Source of the DNA: CAVYHX01 sp963768415
GTDB lineage: Bacteria; Pseudomonadota; Gammaproteobacteria; UBA9214
Assembly (NCBI GenBank): GCA_963768415.1
Contig: CAVYHX010000049.1
Span: forward strand, 1 to 58,879
Length of the DNA: 58,879 nt
Direction of reading: 5' to 3'
Under the pieces are notes generated by a model. It was not told the origin of the DNA. It was given only the letters and a program-made list of their open reading frames with translations, and did no database searches. A program made the position numbers and the translations under genes. This document shows positions 17,743 to 28,014 of this stretch, in pieces; position 1 is the first letter of the stretch, and the number at the start of each line of letters is the position of its first letter.

Positions 17743-17910
17743 ATTCAGCTGCTTCGAAATTCGTAGGCGCTAACGGGAACACCACTCCCGCCGCGCGTCT
17801 GACCCTTTGCCCCGAAAGACAAGGCGCGCTATTTTCCCCTAGTTTGACCTGTTCGGCAAGCGTGCTGGCCGTGCCGGCCCATGAGATTGAATAGCAAGTA
17901 ATTTATTGCC
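17743..17910 (-). other. Structured non-coding stretch between the thioredoxin-like gene and tkt
   Basis: Minus strand, this stretch can form at least two more stems: GCGCG..TCT near 17838-17825 with AGACGCGC near 17808-17800, and CGGGA (about 17797) with TCCCG (about 17785). Together with the terminator it resembles a short structured RNA of about 150 nt or a long 5' leader of tkt. I could not match it to the 6S, SRP, thiamine pyrophosphate or SAH/SAM riboswitch signatures by eye. Confidence 0.35.
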
Positions 17911-18513
17911 TCATAACAATAACTTATTACCCGAATGGCGCGAACTCAGGCGCCCTGCTCGCTTCCATTTGATAGAACAGCCAATACTCGGAATCTGCTC
18001 GGCAGGCCCCTGCCCGGTGTCGGCGATCTGGCACATCGCCTCGAACAGGTCCCGGCGCGCATCCGCGGCGACGGGCTCCCTGCGGCTGGCATCGAGCCGT
18101 CCGCGGTACTGCAGTTCCAGATCACTGTTGTAACCGAAAAAGTCCGGTGTACAAATGGCCCCGTAGGCCCTGGCGACGGCCTGGGTCCGCATCGAGCAGG
18201 TACGGAAACGGATAGTCAAATTCCTGCGCGATCGGCCTGCATGTTCTCGAAACTGTCTTCCGGATACTGGACGGTATCATTCGACATGATGGCCACACTG
18301 TTGATACCCCGGCCCTGCAATTCGCGGGTATCGCGCACGATGCGGGCACGGACTGCCTTCACGTAGGGGCAGTGATTGCAGATAAACATCACCAGCAGAC
18401 CGTGCGGTCCGCGGCATGCGCTCCAGGGTCCAGTTATTGCCATCGACACCCGGCAGGTCAAAATCAGGCGCCGGTTGACCAAACTCGCAGACCGGTGTTT
18501 CCAGACTGGCCAT
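17911..18513 (-). pseudogene. Thioredoxin/redoxin-family protein with CNHC motif (three frameshifts)
   Basis: Starts MASLETPVCEFGQPAPDFDL at 18513. Pieces in three frames join into one redoxin: DGNNWTLERMRGPHGLLVMF, then ICNHCPYVKAVRARIVRDTR with a CxxC redox pair, INSVAIMSNDTVQYPEDSFE, then EFDYPFPYLLDAD, and VARAYGAICTPDFFGYNSDL to the stop at 17911. Shifts lie near 18413, 18234 and 18184, each an apparent one-base gain. Members of this AhpC/TSA-like family (NHCPYV signature) are cytosolic, about 190-200 residues, with unproven thiol chemistry. The intact protein sequence between shifts argues for sequencing errors rather than decay. Confidence 0.75.
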
Positions 18514-18626
18514 AGATACTCCCTGCAGGTTGAAACGGGCGCCTACTGTAAGGCATATACGGCCGGATGAAAATATTACTTCCGTAGGGTAAACTTGCCG
18601 ATTAACTGGCCCAATACTAATTAATT

Positions 18627-19794
18627 ATGTCTGATTTTCAAGTATTTACATCTGAATCCGTGTCCGAGGGTCATCCCGACAAGGTCGCTGACCTGATTTC
18701 CGACAGTGTGCTCGACGCCATCCTGGAACAGGATCCGGCGCGCGCGCGTGGCGGTCGAGACCATGGTCAAGACCGGCATGGTCATTATCGCCGGCGAGGT
18801 CACCACCTCGGCCTGGGTCGACCTGGAAGATATCGTGCGGCAAACCATTCGGGACATCGGCTACAACAGTTCGGAGATCGGTTTTGACTGGGAATCCTGC
18901 GCCGTGCTGAACGCCATCGGCAAGCAGTCCCCCGATATCTCCATGGGCGTTGACGAAACCGAGGATCATGAACAGGGCGCCGGCGACCAGGGCCTGATGT
19001 TCGGCTACGCCTCCAACGAGACCGATGTGCTGATGCCCGCGCCGATCACCTACGCCCACCGGCTGGTGCGACGCCAGGCGGAAGTCCGCAAAAACGGCAC
19101 CCTGCCGTGGCTGCGGCCGGATGCCAAGAGCCAGATCACCTTCCGCTATGAGGATGACCGCCCTGTCGGGGTCGACGCCATTGTGCTCTCGACCCAGCAC
19201 GATCCGGATATCGGCCTGAATGCCATCCGTGAAGCCGTGATGGACGAAATCATCAAACCGGTGGTGCCGGCGGAATGGCTGGACCAGTGCCCGCTGGAAC
19301 ATATCCACATCAACCCGACCGGCCGCTTTGTCATCGGTGGCCCGATGGGTGATTGCGGCCTGACCGGCCGCAAGATCATCGTCGACACCTATGGCGGGAT
19401 GGCACGCCATGGCGGCGGGGCCTTCTCCGGCAAGGACCCCAGTAAAGTGGACCGGTCCGCCGCCTACGCCAGCCGGTATGTCGCCAAGAACATTGTCGCC
19501 GCCGGGCTCGCGGACCGCTGCGAAATCCAGGTTTCCTATGCCATCGGTGTCGCGGAACCCACGTCCATCAGTATCAATACCTTCGGAACCGGAAAGCTGG
19601 ATGAAAACCGCCTGGTCGAACTGGTCCGGGAACACTTCGATCTGCGGCCGCGGGGGCTGGTCAAGATGCTGGACCTGCTCAAACCCGTCTACAAGGCGAC
19701 GGCCGCCTACGGCCACTTCGGGCGTGAGGACAGAAAATTTACCTGGGAAGAGACAAATCTGGCCGACGCCCTGCGGGACGCTGCCGGCCGGTAA
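18627..19794 (+). CDS. metK: S-adenosylmethionine synthase (one frameshift)
   Basis: Frame from ATG 18627 reads MSDFQVFTSESVSEGHPDKV and on to LDAILEQDPA; the second frame reads ARVAVETMVKTGMVIIAGEV and continues to 19794. The join is in the GCGCGCGCGC run at about 18738-18748 and needs one base removed. Motifs: GHPDKVADLISD (ATP/metal), DQGLMFGYA, and GGGAFSGKDPSKVDRSAAYA. Makes SAM from methionine and ATP. About 388 residues, normal length. First gene of the methyl-cycle cluster metK-ahcY-metF. A large open frame on the opposite strand is a shadow. Confidence 0.94.
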
Positions 19795-19838
19795 TGCGGG
19801 ACAAGCCGCTGAATGAATAATCACGAGGTATATATAAA

Positions 19839-21152
<1,314 letters not shown>

Positions 21153-21209
21153 TCCAGTGTCCCTGACTGCAACCTGTACGGGGCGCCGGGGACAGGGAAT
21201 TTTTGATTT

Positions 21210-21246
21210 GTATGTCATTGCGAGCGCAGTGCTCGCAATGACATAC
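21210..21246. repeat. Perfect 16-bp inverted repeat between ahcY and metF
   Basis: GTATGTCATTGCGAGC (21210-21225) and GCTCGCAATGACATAC (21231-21246) are exact complements around a 5-nt loop. No T-run follows either arm, so it is more like an interspersed palindromic (REP/MITE-type) element than a terminator; a partial GTCATTGCAAGCGCGCT copy occurs near 22273, upstream of bioA. Confidence 0.8.
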
Positions 21247-21283
21247 ATCGAATAACACATAACCCCGATCGTAATCATCCCAC

Positions 21284-22136
21284 ATGAACCCTTCAAACCG
21301 GATCTTCAGCTTCGAATTTTTCCCTCCGAAGACTGCCGATGGCATCAGTAACCTGGAACAGACCAGCCTGGAACTGGCTGCCCTCAAACCGGCTTTTTTC
21401 TCGGTCACTTTCGGCGCCGGCGGGTCAACCCGTGACCGGACTTATGCAACGGTTGTGGATATCCAGGAAAAATCCGGCGTCGAGGTCGCACCGCATCTGT
21501 CCTGCGTCAGTTCGACACGCGACAACGTTCGTGAAATCCTGAATGCCTATATCGACAAGGGCATCAGGCATATCGTGGCCTTGCGCGGTGATATGCCCTC
21601 GGGTGTCGTCGAAGCCGGTGAGTTCCGCTATGCCAATGAACTGGTGTCCTTCATCCGCGACGGAAACCGGCGATCACTTCCATATCGAGGTGGCCGCCTA
21701 CCCCGAGTATCACCCGCAGGCAAGCAGTGCGGACAGGGACCTGCAAAACTTCACTCGCAAGGTGGCCGCCGGTGCCAGCAGTGCAATCACCCAGTATTTC
21801 TACAATCCGGATGCCTATTCCAGTTTTGTGGAACGCTGCCGGCAGGCCGGGGTGGAGATACCGATCGTTCCCGGCATTATGCCGATTACGAACTACCATC
21901 AGCTGGCCCGCTTTTCCGACAGCTGCGGCGCCGAAATTCCCCGCTGGATCCGCAAACGGCTGGAAGGCTATGGCGAGGACCTCGCCTCGATCCGCAGCTT
22001 CGGCGATGAGGTAGTCACCGGCTTGTGCGCAACCCTCCTGGCGCAGGGTGCCCCCGGTCTGCACTTTTATACCCTGAATCGCATGCAACCTTCCCTTGCG
22101 ATCCTGAAAAACCTGGGATTGAAATCCCTGTCATAG
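21284..22136 (+). CDS. metF: 5,10-methylenetetrahydrofolate reductase (one frameshift)
   Basis: First frame starts MNPSNRIFSFEFFPPKTADG, with FSVTFGAGGSTRDRT and HIVALRGDMPSG; the second frame continues TGDHFHIEVAAYPEYHPQAS, ITQYFYNPDAYSSFVERC, PIVPGIMPITNY and GAPGLHFYTLNRM to the stop at 22136. One G too many near 21661 (GACGGAAA for GACGAAA) separates them. This FAD enzyme makes 5-methyltetrahydrofolate for methionine synthesis, closing the methyl cycle started by metK and ahcY. About 283 residues, normal. Confidence 0.94.
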
Positions 22137-22331
22137 ACCGGCCTGTACACAGGTAATTTCCCTTCGGCAGGAACTATGTACAGCGGATTTCCCTGTTACC
22201 ACGGCACCGGTAAATAATCGGTGCGGATCAGGACGGGCTGCCACGGGAATCTCGTTAATCGGGAGGTCCCTGTCATTGCAAGCGCGCTGATCTTCTGGCA
22301 TACCTGAACACGTTTCCTGTATCTTCATCCC

Positions 22332-23681
22332 ATGTCCAATGCTGATATCGTAAAACGCGATCTTGCGGTCCTGTGGCATCCCTGCACACAGATGAAGGAC
22401 CATGAATGGCTGCCGGTCATACCCATCCGTTCCGGCAAAGGGGTCTGGCTGGAAGACTTCGATGGCAACCGCTACCTGGATGCCATCAGTTCCTGGTGGG
22501 TAAATTTGTTTGGTCACAGTAATGCGCGCATCAACGCTGCGCTTACTGCACAACTACAGTCACTCGAGCACGTGCTGCTTGCCGGATTTACCCATGAGAC
22601 CGTCGTCGAACTGTCCGAGCGCCTCGTTGAAATCGCACCGCCCGGGCTCGAACGCTGTTTTTACGCTGACAATGGCTCGTCGGCAGTCGAGGTTGCACTC
22701 AAGATGAGCTTTCATGCGTGGCTGAACCAGGGCAGGTCCGGCAAGACCCGGTTCGTCACGCTGCAAAACAGCTACCATGGCGAGACACTGGGTGCACTGG
22801 CGGTCGGCGATGTAGAACTCTACAAGGACACTTACCGGCCCTTGCTGATGGAAACCATCACGGCCCCCTCGCCGGATTGCTATCATCGCGAAGCGGGCGA
22901 GAGCTGGCATGATTACAGCGTCCGCCAGTTCGAGAAAATGGAATCGATACTCGCGGACAAGGCCGATGAGATCTGTGCCGTGATCATCGAGCCGCTGGTA
23001 CAGTGCGCGGGCGGCATGCGCATGTATCACCCGGTTTACCTCAAATTACTGCGCGCGGCCTGCGACCGCTACCAGGTACACCTGATCGCAGATGAAATTG
23101 CCGTCGGGTTTGGCCGTACCGGAACGCTGTTCGCCTGTGAACAGGCCGGCATCAGCCCGGACTTTCTGTGCCTCTCCAAGGGTCTGACCGGCGGCTATCT
23201 GCCACTCTCCGTTGTGTTGACCCGCAGCGCCGTGTATGACTGCTTTTATGAAGACTACGGGAAGCTGAAGGCCTTCCTGCATTCCCACAGTTACACCGGC
23301 AATCCGCTGGGTTGCCGAGCGGCACTGGCAACGCTCGATATATTCAGGGACGACAACATTATCGAACGGAACAAGTCACTGGCAGCCGCCATGAAAGCTG
23401 CCACGGCACATCTTGCCGATCACCCGCATGTCGCTGAAGTCCGGCAAACCGGCATGATCCTCGCTATCGAAATGGTCCAGAACAGGAACACCCATGCACC
23501 CTTTCCATGGCAGCAACGCCGCGGGCTCAGGGTGTATCAGTATGGCCTTGAGCGCGGTGTGCTGCTGCGTCCGCTGGGCAATGTCATCTACTTCATGCCG
23601 CCCTATGTCATTACGCAGGAAGAAATCAGTCTGCTCGCCGAAGTCGCAACCGAAGGCATCAACAGGGCAACTGCAGCCTGA
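22332..23681 (+). CDS. bioA: Adenosylmethionine-8-amino-7-oxononanoate aminotransferase
   Basis: 449 residues, class III aminotransferase. LWHPCTQMKDHEWLP and SSWWVNLFGHSN are BioA signatures; LQNSYHGETLGALAVGD, IADEIAVGFGRTGTLFACEQ and the PLP lysine in LCLSKGLTGGYLPLSVVLT follow. It makes 7,8-diaminopelargonate in biotin synthesis using SAM as amino donor, which links it to the neighbouring metK. Other biotin genes are not in the window. The 195-bp region before it holds no clear BirA-type operator that I can identify. Confidence 0.95.
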   Translation: MSNADIVKRDLAVLWHPCTQMKDHEWLPVIPIRSGKGVWLEDFDGNRYLDAISSWWVNLFGHSNARINAALTAQLQSLEHVLLAGFTHETVVELSERLVEIAPPGLERCFYADNGSSAVEVALKMSFHAWLNQGRSGKTRFVTLQNSYHGETLGALAVGDVELYKDTYRPLLMETITAPSPDCYHREAGESWHDYSVRQFEKMESILADKADEICAVIIEPLVQCAGGMRMYHPVYLKLLRAACDRYQVHLIADEIAVGFGRTGTLFACEQAGISPDFLCLSKGLTGGYLPLSVVLTRSAVYDCFYEDYGKLKAFLHSHSYTGNPLGCRAALATLDIFRDDNIIERNKSLAAAMKAATAHLADHPHVAEVRQTGMILAIEMVQNRNTHAPFPWQQRRGLRVYQYGLERGVLLRPLGNVIYFMPPYVITQEEISLLAEVATEGINRATAA

Positions 23682-23690
23682 GACAGACAC

Positions 23691-24425
23691 ATGCGCATAC
23701 CCAGAGTGTATCTGCCCGGACCGCTTGCCTGCGGCGCAACAGTGACTTTATCCGGCAAGGCCGCGCATCATGTCATCCATGTGCTGCGGCTGCGCGTCGG
23801 CACGGCGGTTCAGGTCTTTGATGGCCAGGGCAGCGAACACCAGGCCACCCTGAAAGCAACCGGGCGCGGAGAGGCAAGCATCGAGATTGGCGCACCTGCA
23901 GCACCGGCGGCAGAACCGTCACTGGCCATCGAACTGGCGCAGGGGATTGCGCGCAATGACCGGATGGATTTTATACTGCAAAAAGCAGTGGAGCTCGGCG
24001 TAGGCATCATTCAGCCCCTGTGGATGCAGCGCAGCCAGTCACGCGTTAAAGGTGAACGCCTGGAGAAACGCCTGCAGCACTGGCAAGGTGTCGTCGTCAG
24101 CGCCTGCGAGCAAAGCGGGCGCGCCACACTGCCCGGCCTGTCACCGCCGGTGGACTATGCAGTCTGGGTCCAGGCATGCCCGGAAGGCGACATGCAACTG
24201 ATGCTGCAACCTGACAGTGAATTCTGCCTGAAAGAGATGGCAGCACCCGCAGGGCGGGTCACGCTGCTGGTCGGCCCCGAAGGGGGAATGACGCTGGATG
24301 AACAGGCGCTGGCGCGACGTGCGGGTTTTACCGGCACCCGCCTGGGCCCCCGAATCCTGCGCACCGAAACGGCGGCACTGGCCGCACTTGCCGGCATTCA
24401 ATCCTTGTGGGGTGATTTCAGTTAA
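23691..24425 (+). CDS. rsmE: 16S rRNA (uracil1498-N3)-methyltransferase
   Basis: 244 residues, SPOUT-fold. N-terminal PUA-like part MRIPRVYLPGPLACGATVTL with HHVIHVLRLRVGTAV; SPOUT knot motifs LLVGPEGGMTLDEQALARRA and LGPRILRTETAALAALAGIQ. Modifies U1498 of 16S rRNA. Starts 9 bases after bioA, probably one transcript. Convergent with the chpC gene; an A-rich-loop hairpin GCCTGA..TCAGGC (24435-24458) sits between and overlaps the chpC stop. Confidence 0.95.
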   Translation: MRIPRVYLPGPLACGATVTLSGKAAHHVIHVLRLRVGTAVQVFDGQGSEHQATLKATGRGEASIEIGAPAAPAAEPSLAIELAQGIARNDRMDFILQKAVELGVGIIQPLWMQRSQSRVKGERLEKRLQHWQGVVVSACEQSGRATLPGLSPPVDYAVWVQACPEGDMQLMLQPDSEFCLKEMAAPAGRVTLLVGPEGGMTLDEQALARRAGFTGTRLGPRILRTETAALAALAGIQSLWGDFS

Positions 24426-24452
24426 TACCGGTATGCCTGAAAGAAAAAATAC

Positions 24453-24953
24453 TCAGGCGGCTATCTCGATATATTGTTCCAGCATGGCCTGCAGGTAATC
24501 GAGGTCCGGTATGACAGCCTGCTCGTTGCCGATACGCACAATACACTTCAAGCCGTCTTTCTCGTATAACTCATAGTCGTCCAGCGTATCGCTGCCGAAC
24601 TGGATCAGTCCGGGCAGTCCGGCCGTCACGATGGCGTAGTGACTGACCGGGCTCCCTGACCTGACCGAGTTCAGGATCATAAGGCGGGAAAAAACCGGGT
24701 TCAGTGAAACGGTCAACCCATACAGCACTTCCAGCGAGAGTACCGGAATGTCTTCACCACGCCACCTCACCTTGCCCAGAAACCATGCAGGCGTATCGGC
24801 CTGCTCCTCCGGAACGCGGTAACTCCCGATCTCGGCCACTGCCACATTGGGCAGCAACAGGTTCATATCCCGCAAGGGTATCCACAGACTGCGTACCTTG
24901 TCGTCGATTATTGCCACCCTGATTTTCTCCCTGTGCGCCAGTGTCCGCTTCAT
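24453..24953 (-). CDS. chpC: CheW-like adaptor of the Pil-Chp system (ChpC-type)
   Basis: 166 residues forming one CheW-like domain: RSLWIPLRDMNLLLPNVAVA, a GKVRWRGEDIPVLSLE core and a C-terminal DLDYLQAMLEQYIEI helix. Its ATG overlaps the TGA of chpA (ATGA), so the two are translationally coupled. By position and type it matches ChpC of Pseudomonas, an accessory scaffold that may link extra receptors to the ChpA kinase. The methylesterase chpB normally lying between is absent here. Confidence 0.8.
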   Translation of the reverse strand: MKRTLAHREKIRVAIIDDKVRSLWIPLRDMNLLLPNVAVAEIGSYRVPEEQADTPAWFLGKVRWRGEDIPVLSLEVLYGLTVSLNPVFSRLMILNSVRSGSPVSHYAIVTAGLPGLIQFGSDTLDDYELYEKDGLKCIVRIGNEQAVIPDLDYLQAMLEQYIEIAA

Positions 24954-27900
24954 GCAGTAGCAGTTTCAGCCGTGATACCCATGAGCGTATAGATGGAATC
25001 CAGCAAATCGTTTTCCTGATAGGGTTTCCCGAGGTACCGGTTTACGCCGATCTGGCGTGCGCGTTCACGATGCTTGTCACCGGTGCGCGAGGTAATCATG
25101 ACGATGGGTATGGTCCGCAGGCGCCCGTCATTACGAATATGCGTGGCCAGCTCAAAACCATCCATGCGCGGCATTTCCACATCCAGCAGAAATATGTCAG
25201 GAATATTTTTCTGCAACTGCCCGATTGCATCCACACCATCCTTGGCAGAAAGCACCTTGAATCCCTTGCGCTCGAGTAATCTGGTGGTCACTTTGCGGAC
25301 GGTAATGGAGTCGTCAACAACCATCGCTACCAGCTGCCCTGCACTCCTCACCTGTTCCTTCGCACCCTGTGGCTGTACCGCAGTGCTCATCAGCGCTAGC
25401 GCTGCAAGGTCCAGAATCAGAACGACACGGCCGTCACCCAGGATTGTGGCGCCCGACACTCCATCCACCATACTCAATTGCGCACCGAGCGGCTTGATGA
25501 CTATCTCCCGACTGCCCAGCAATGCCTCGACCTGGATCGCCATGCGCTTGTTACCAGTACGCGCAAGCAGTACCGGGTAGTTTGCACGCCCCATACCCGT
25601 TTCCATAACGCCCGTTCCCAGCATTGTTCCCAGGTGCTGCAGACGGTAACTATTGCCTGCATAATCCAGACTGTCACCCGCCTCATGGCAGGACACAAGG
25701 TCATTTGTTTCGATGATCACGACACCTTCAATACCGCTAACGGGTATACAGAAAGTTTCCTCGCCAGCCTTGACAAGCAGTGCCTGGTTGACAGCGAGGG
25801 TATATGGCAAACGTACAGTAACCGCCATACCCGTCCCGCGGGTGGAGTCGATCTGCAGCGAGCCGCCCAGCTGCTTCACCTCACTATTGACAATATCCAT
25901 CCCGACACCGCGACCCGATATCTGGGTAATCTCGCCTGCGGTACTGAATCCGGTCTGCAGAATGAACTGCATGATGTCATTATCGGAAAGTTCCGCTGCG
26001 GGCGCGATGAGTCCACGCTCAAGGGCCCTGGCCCTGATCGCTTCGAGGTCGAGTCCGGCGCCATCATCGGCAATACACAGCACGATTTCAGAACCTTCAC
26101 GCTGCATCGTGATAGTCACAACCCCGGTTTCCGCCTTGCCCGCCTGCAGGCGCTGCTCCGGCGTCTCGATGCCGTGAGCCACCGCATTGCGCAGCATGTG
26201 TTCAAGCGGCGCAATGATCCGCCCGACTACAGTACGATCAATTTCCCCCTCTGCACCCGCAAGCTCGAGATCAACTTTTTTACCAAGCGCCTGCGCGGCC
26301 TGACGCAGGACACGCCGCAGGCGTGGCGCCAGTTCACTGAATGGAATCATGCGCGTGCGTATCAGGCCATCCTGCAACCTGGTATTGACACGCGACTGCT
26401 GCAACAGCAGCACCTCCGATTCGCGTACCGTCCCTTCCATAAGCTCGCTGATACTCAGAAGGTCGCTGATGCCCTCGATCATGGACCGTGATAGTTGCTG
26501 TAAATTGGAGTAGCGGTCCATTTCCAGCAGATCGAACCCCGTCTGCTGCCTGTCGACATCCTGTTCGAAACGAAACAGGATCTGGGTTTCCGTTTCGATT
26601 TCCATCAAACGCAATTGTTCATGCAGGCGTCCGATAGTTTGCTCCAGTTCGTTCAGATTGAAGCGGTAGTCGCTCACCTGCTGCTCGATACGGGAGCGGT
26701 AAATCGTGATCTCGCCGGCAAGGTTGACCATGTCATCGAGCAGCCCCGCCGGCACTCGAACCTGCTCTCCACGGACGTGTGAGATATTATGCCGGTCCAC
26801 ATTCTTCCGGGCAGCATCGCCTTCCTGCATCACCTGCCCGATTAGTGCGGCGTTGTGTGCAGCCCGGGCCACTGCTCCCGCAGGCACCTCCACGGCCGGT
26901 TGTTCCGGCCCGTTGCCGGCTGCTGCTTGCAGTCCTGTCCCGCTTTCCGGCTCGCAATCCGGCCGGGGCACGATTGCAGGCATGGCCTGAGTCCCGAAGC
27001 CAGCCTTCGGCATGCAATCCGCTACCGGATCCGCTTCGGCGGCATCTGCCACAGCATCGGGGTCAGCGACATCTTCCACAGCATCGGGGTCGGCGGCATC
27101 TTCCACAGCATCGGGGTCGGCGGCATCCTGCTGCCCGAAACCGCCCAGGGCCGCCATCAATTCCACGGCAGCTGCCGGCAATTGTCTTTTCCGGACCTGC
27201 TCCAGCATCCCCGCAAGCCCGTCATGCACGTCAGTCAGTAATGAAAACAGGCTTTCAGATGTGCTGATGCGGGCTTCCGCAACCTGTGTCAACAGCGTTT
27301 CAAGCGCATGGCTCAAATCGCCGATGGCAACGATATTAACCATACGCGCGCCGCCCTTTAACGTATGCAGCTGGCGCTGGAGTTCGTCGAGATGGCCATT
27401 GCTGTGCGGATCTGCCGTCCAGTTCCGCAGAATATTCTCGCTGCTGTCAAGGATTTCGGATGCTTCTTCAATAAATATTTCCACCAGCTCCGGATCCATG
27501 TCGGCGTAGGGATCCTCATCCAGGTCATGGTCAACGACCGGCGCGCCTGCGGCCACCGGCATGACGCCTGCCTCCGGATGAGTTTCCGCCGGCTTCTGGA
27601 TATCCTCCGCAGGGTCGGCCCCGGTTGCTTTCGTGACCTGCACTACGGCCGGCAGCTCGCCTGCAACAGGCGGCAGTGATGCAATACTCGCACGCAATAC
27701 CGACAACCGTTGCGTGTCGATTTCCAGCGCAGTTGCATTCACGAGCATGCAATCAATTGCCCCCGTACATTCATCCAGCACCTTGAGCGCGCCTGCATCA
27801 ACCGGCAAATGTGACTGATAAATCCCGTCAAAATAGCTGTACAGGTCAGTGGCCAGCAGATTGATCGATGTTGCCCCGGCAGTTTCGGAAATCCCCGCAA

Positions 27901-27973
27901 TGGTGTGCAGCGCACGGTATACCGGCTCGGTGACAACCCCGCCCGCTGTGTCCACCGCAAGGTAATCTTTCAC
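24950..27973 (-). CDS. chpA: ChpA/PilL hybrid histidine kinase, C-terminal two thirds
   Basis: 1007 residues from the first ATG after a frameshift; the true protein continues upstream into 28015-30159. Order: partial Hpt (ALHTIAG, His23), Hpt (QLHTLKGGARM, His203), 9-residue acidic repeats (about 285-318), dimerisation region, HATPase with EHMLRNAVAHGIETPEQR and DDGAGLD, a CheW-like domain (about 725-865), and a receiver (about 882-1000) with VDDS, phosphoacceptor Asp in LLDVEMPRMDG and the Lys of LGKPY. It phosphorylates PilG and PilH to control type IV pilus motility and cAMP. Confidence 0.92.
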   Translation of the reverse strand: MKDYLAVDTAGGVVTEPVYRALHTIAGISETAGATSINLLATDLYSYFDGIYQSHLPVDAGALKVLDECTGAIDCMLVNATALEIDTQRLSVLRASIASLPPVAGELPAVVQVTKATGADPAEDIQKPAETHPEAGVMPVAAGAPVVDHDLDEDPYADMDPELVEIFIEEASEILDSSENILRNWTADPHSNGHLDELQRQLHTLKGGARMVNIVAIGDLSHALETLLTQVAEARISTSESLFSLLTDVHDGLAGMLEQVRKRQLPAAAVELMAALGGFGQQDAADPDAVEDAADPDAVEDVADPDAVADAAEADPVADCMPKAGFGTQAMPAIVPRPDCEPESGTGLQAAAGNGPEQPAVEVPAGAVARAAHNAALIGQVMQEGDAARKNVDRHNISHVRGEQVRVPAGLLDDMVNLAGEITIYRSRIEQQVSDYRFNLNELEQTIGRLHEQLRLMEIETETQILFRFEQDVDRQQTGFDLLEMDRYSNLQQLSRSMIEGISDLLSISELMEGTVRESEVLLLQQSRVNTRLQDGLIRTRMIPFSELAPRLRRVLRQAAQALGKKVDLELAGAEGEIDRTVVGRIIAPLEHMLRNAVAHGIETPEQRLQAGKAETGVVTITMQREGSEIVLCIADDGAGLDLEAIRARALERGLIAPAAELSDNDIMQFILQTGFSTAGEITQISGRGVGMDIVNSEVKQLGGSLQIDSTRGTGMAVTVRLPYTLAVNQALLVKAGEETFCIPVSGIEGVVIIETNDLVSCHEAGDSLDYAGNSYRLQHLGTMLGTGVMETGMGRANYPVLLARTGNKRMAIQVEALLGSREIVIKPLGAQLSMVDGVSGATILGDGRVVLILDLAALALMSTAVQPQGAKEQVRSAGQLVAMVVDDSITVRKVTTRLLERKGFKVLSAKDGVDAIGQLQKNIPDIFLLDVEMPRMDGFELATHIRNDGRLRTIPIVMITSRTGDKHRERARQIGVNRYLGKPYQENDLLDSIYTLMGITAETATA
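27054..27134 (-). repeat. 27-bp tandem repeat inside chpA
   Basis: Three copies starting at 27054, 27081 and 27108 (GCATCGGGGTCGGCGGCATC plus TTCCACA), coding for a 9-residue acidic unit (AVEDAADPD) in the linker after the second full Hpt domain. In frame, so copy number can vary without breaking the kinase. Confidence 0.85.
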
Positions 27974-28014
27974 TAACTGCAGCAGATCACGGCACTCGGT
28001 AACGAATATATCGA

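Noticed and set aside
17743..17910. Thiamine pyrophosphate riboswitch or 6S RNA upstream of tkt
   Set aside because: The CTGAGA and other conserved core motifs of the thiamine element are missing, and I could not form the long closed 6S hairpin with central bubble; kept only as an unassigned structured region.
18646..19824. Long open frame (392 codons) on the minus strand opposite metK
   Set aside because: It is a shadow of metK; low complexity translation without family features, while metK is unmistakable on the plus strand.
19795..19838. SAH riboswitch ahead of ahcY
   Set aside because: The gap is only 44 bases and lacks the conserved SAH riboswitch core; the leader of metK also lacks it.
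25478..26491. 337-codon plus-strand frame inside chpA
   Set aside because: Antisense to conserved kinase motifs of ChpA; shadow frame typical of GC-rich DNA.
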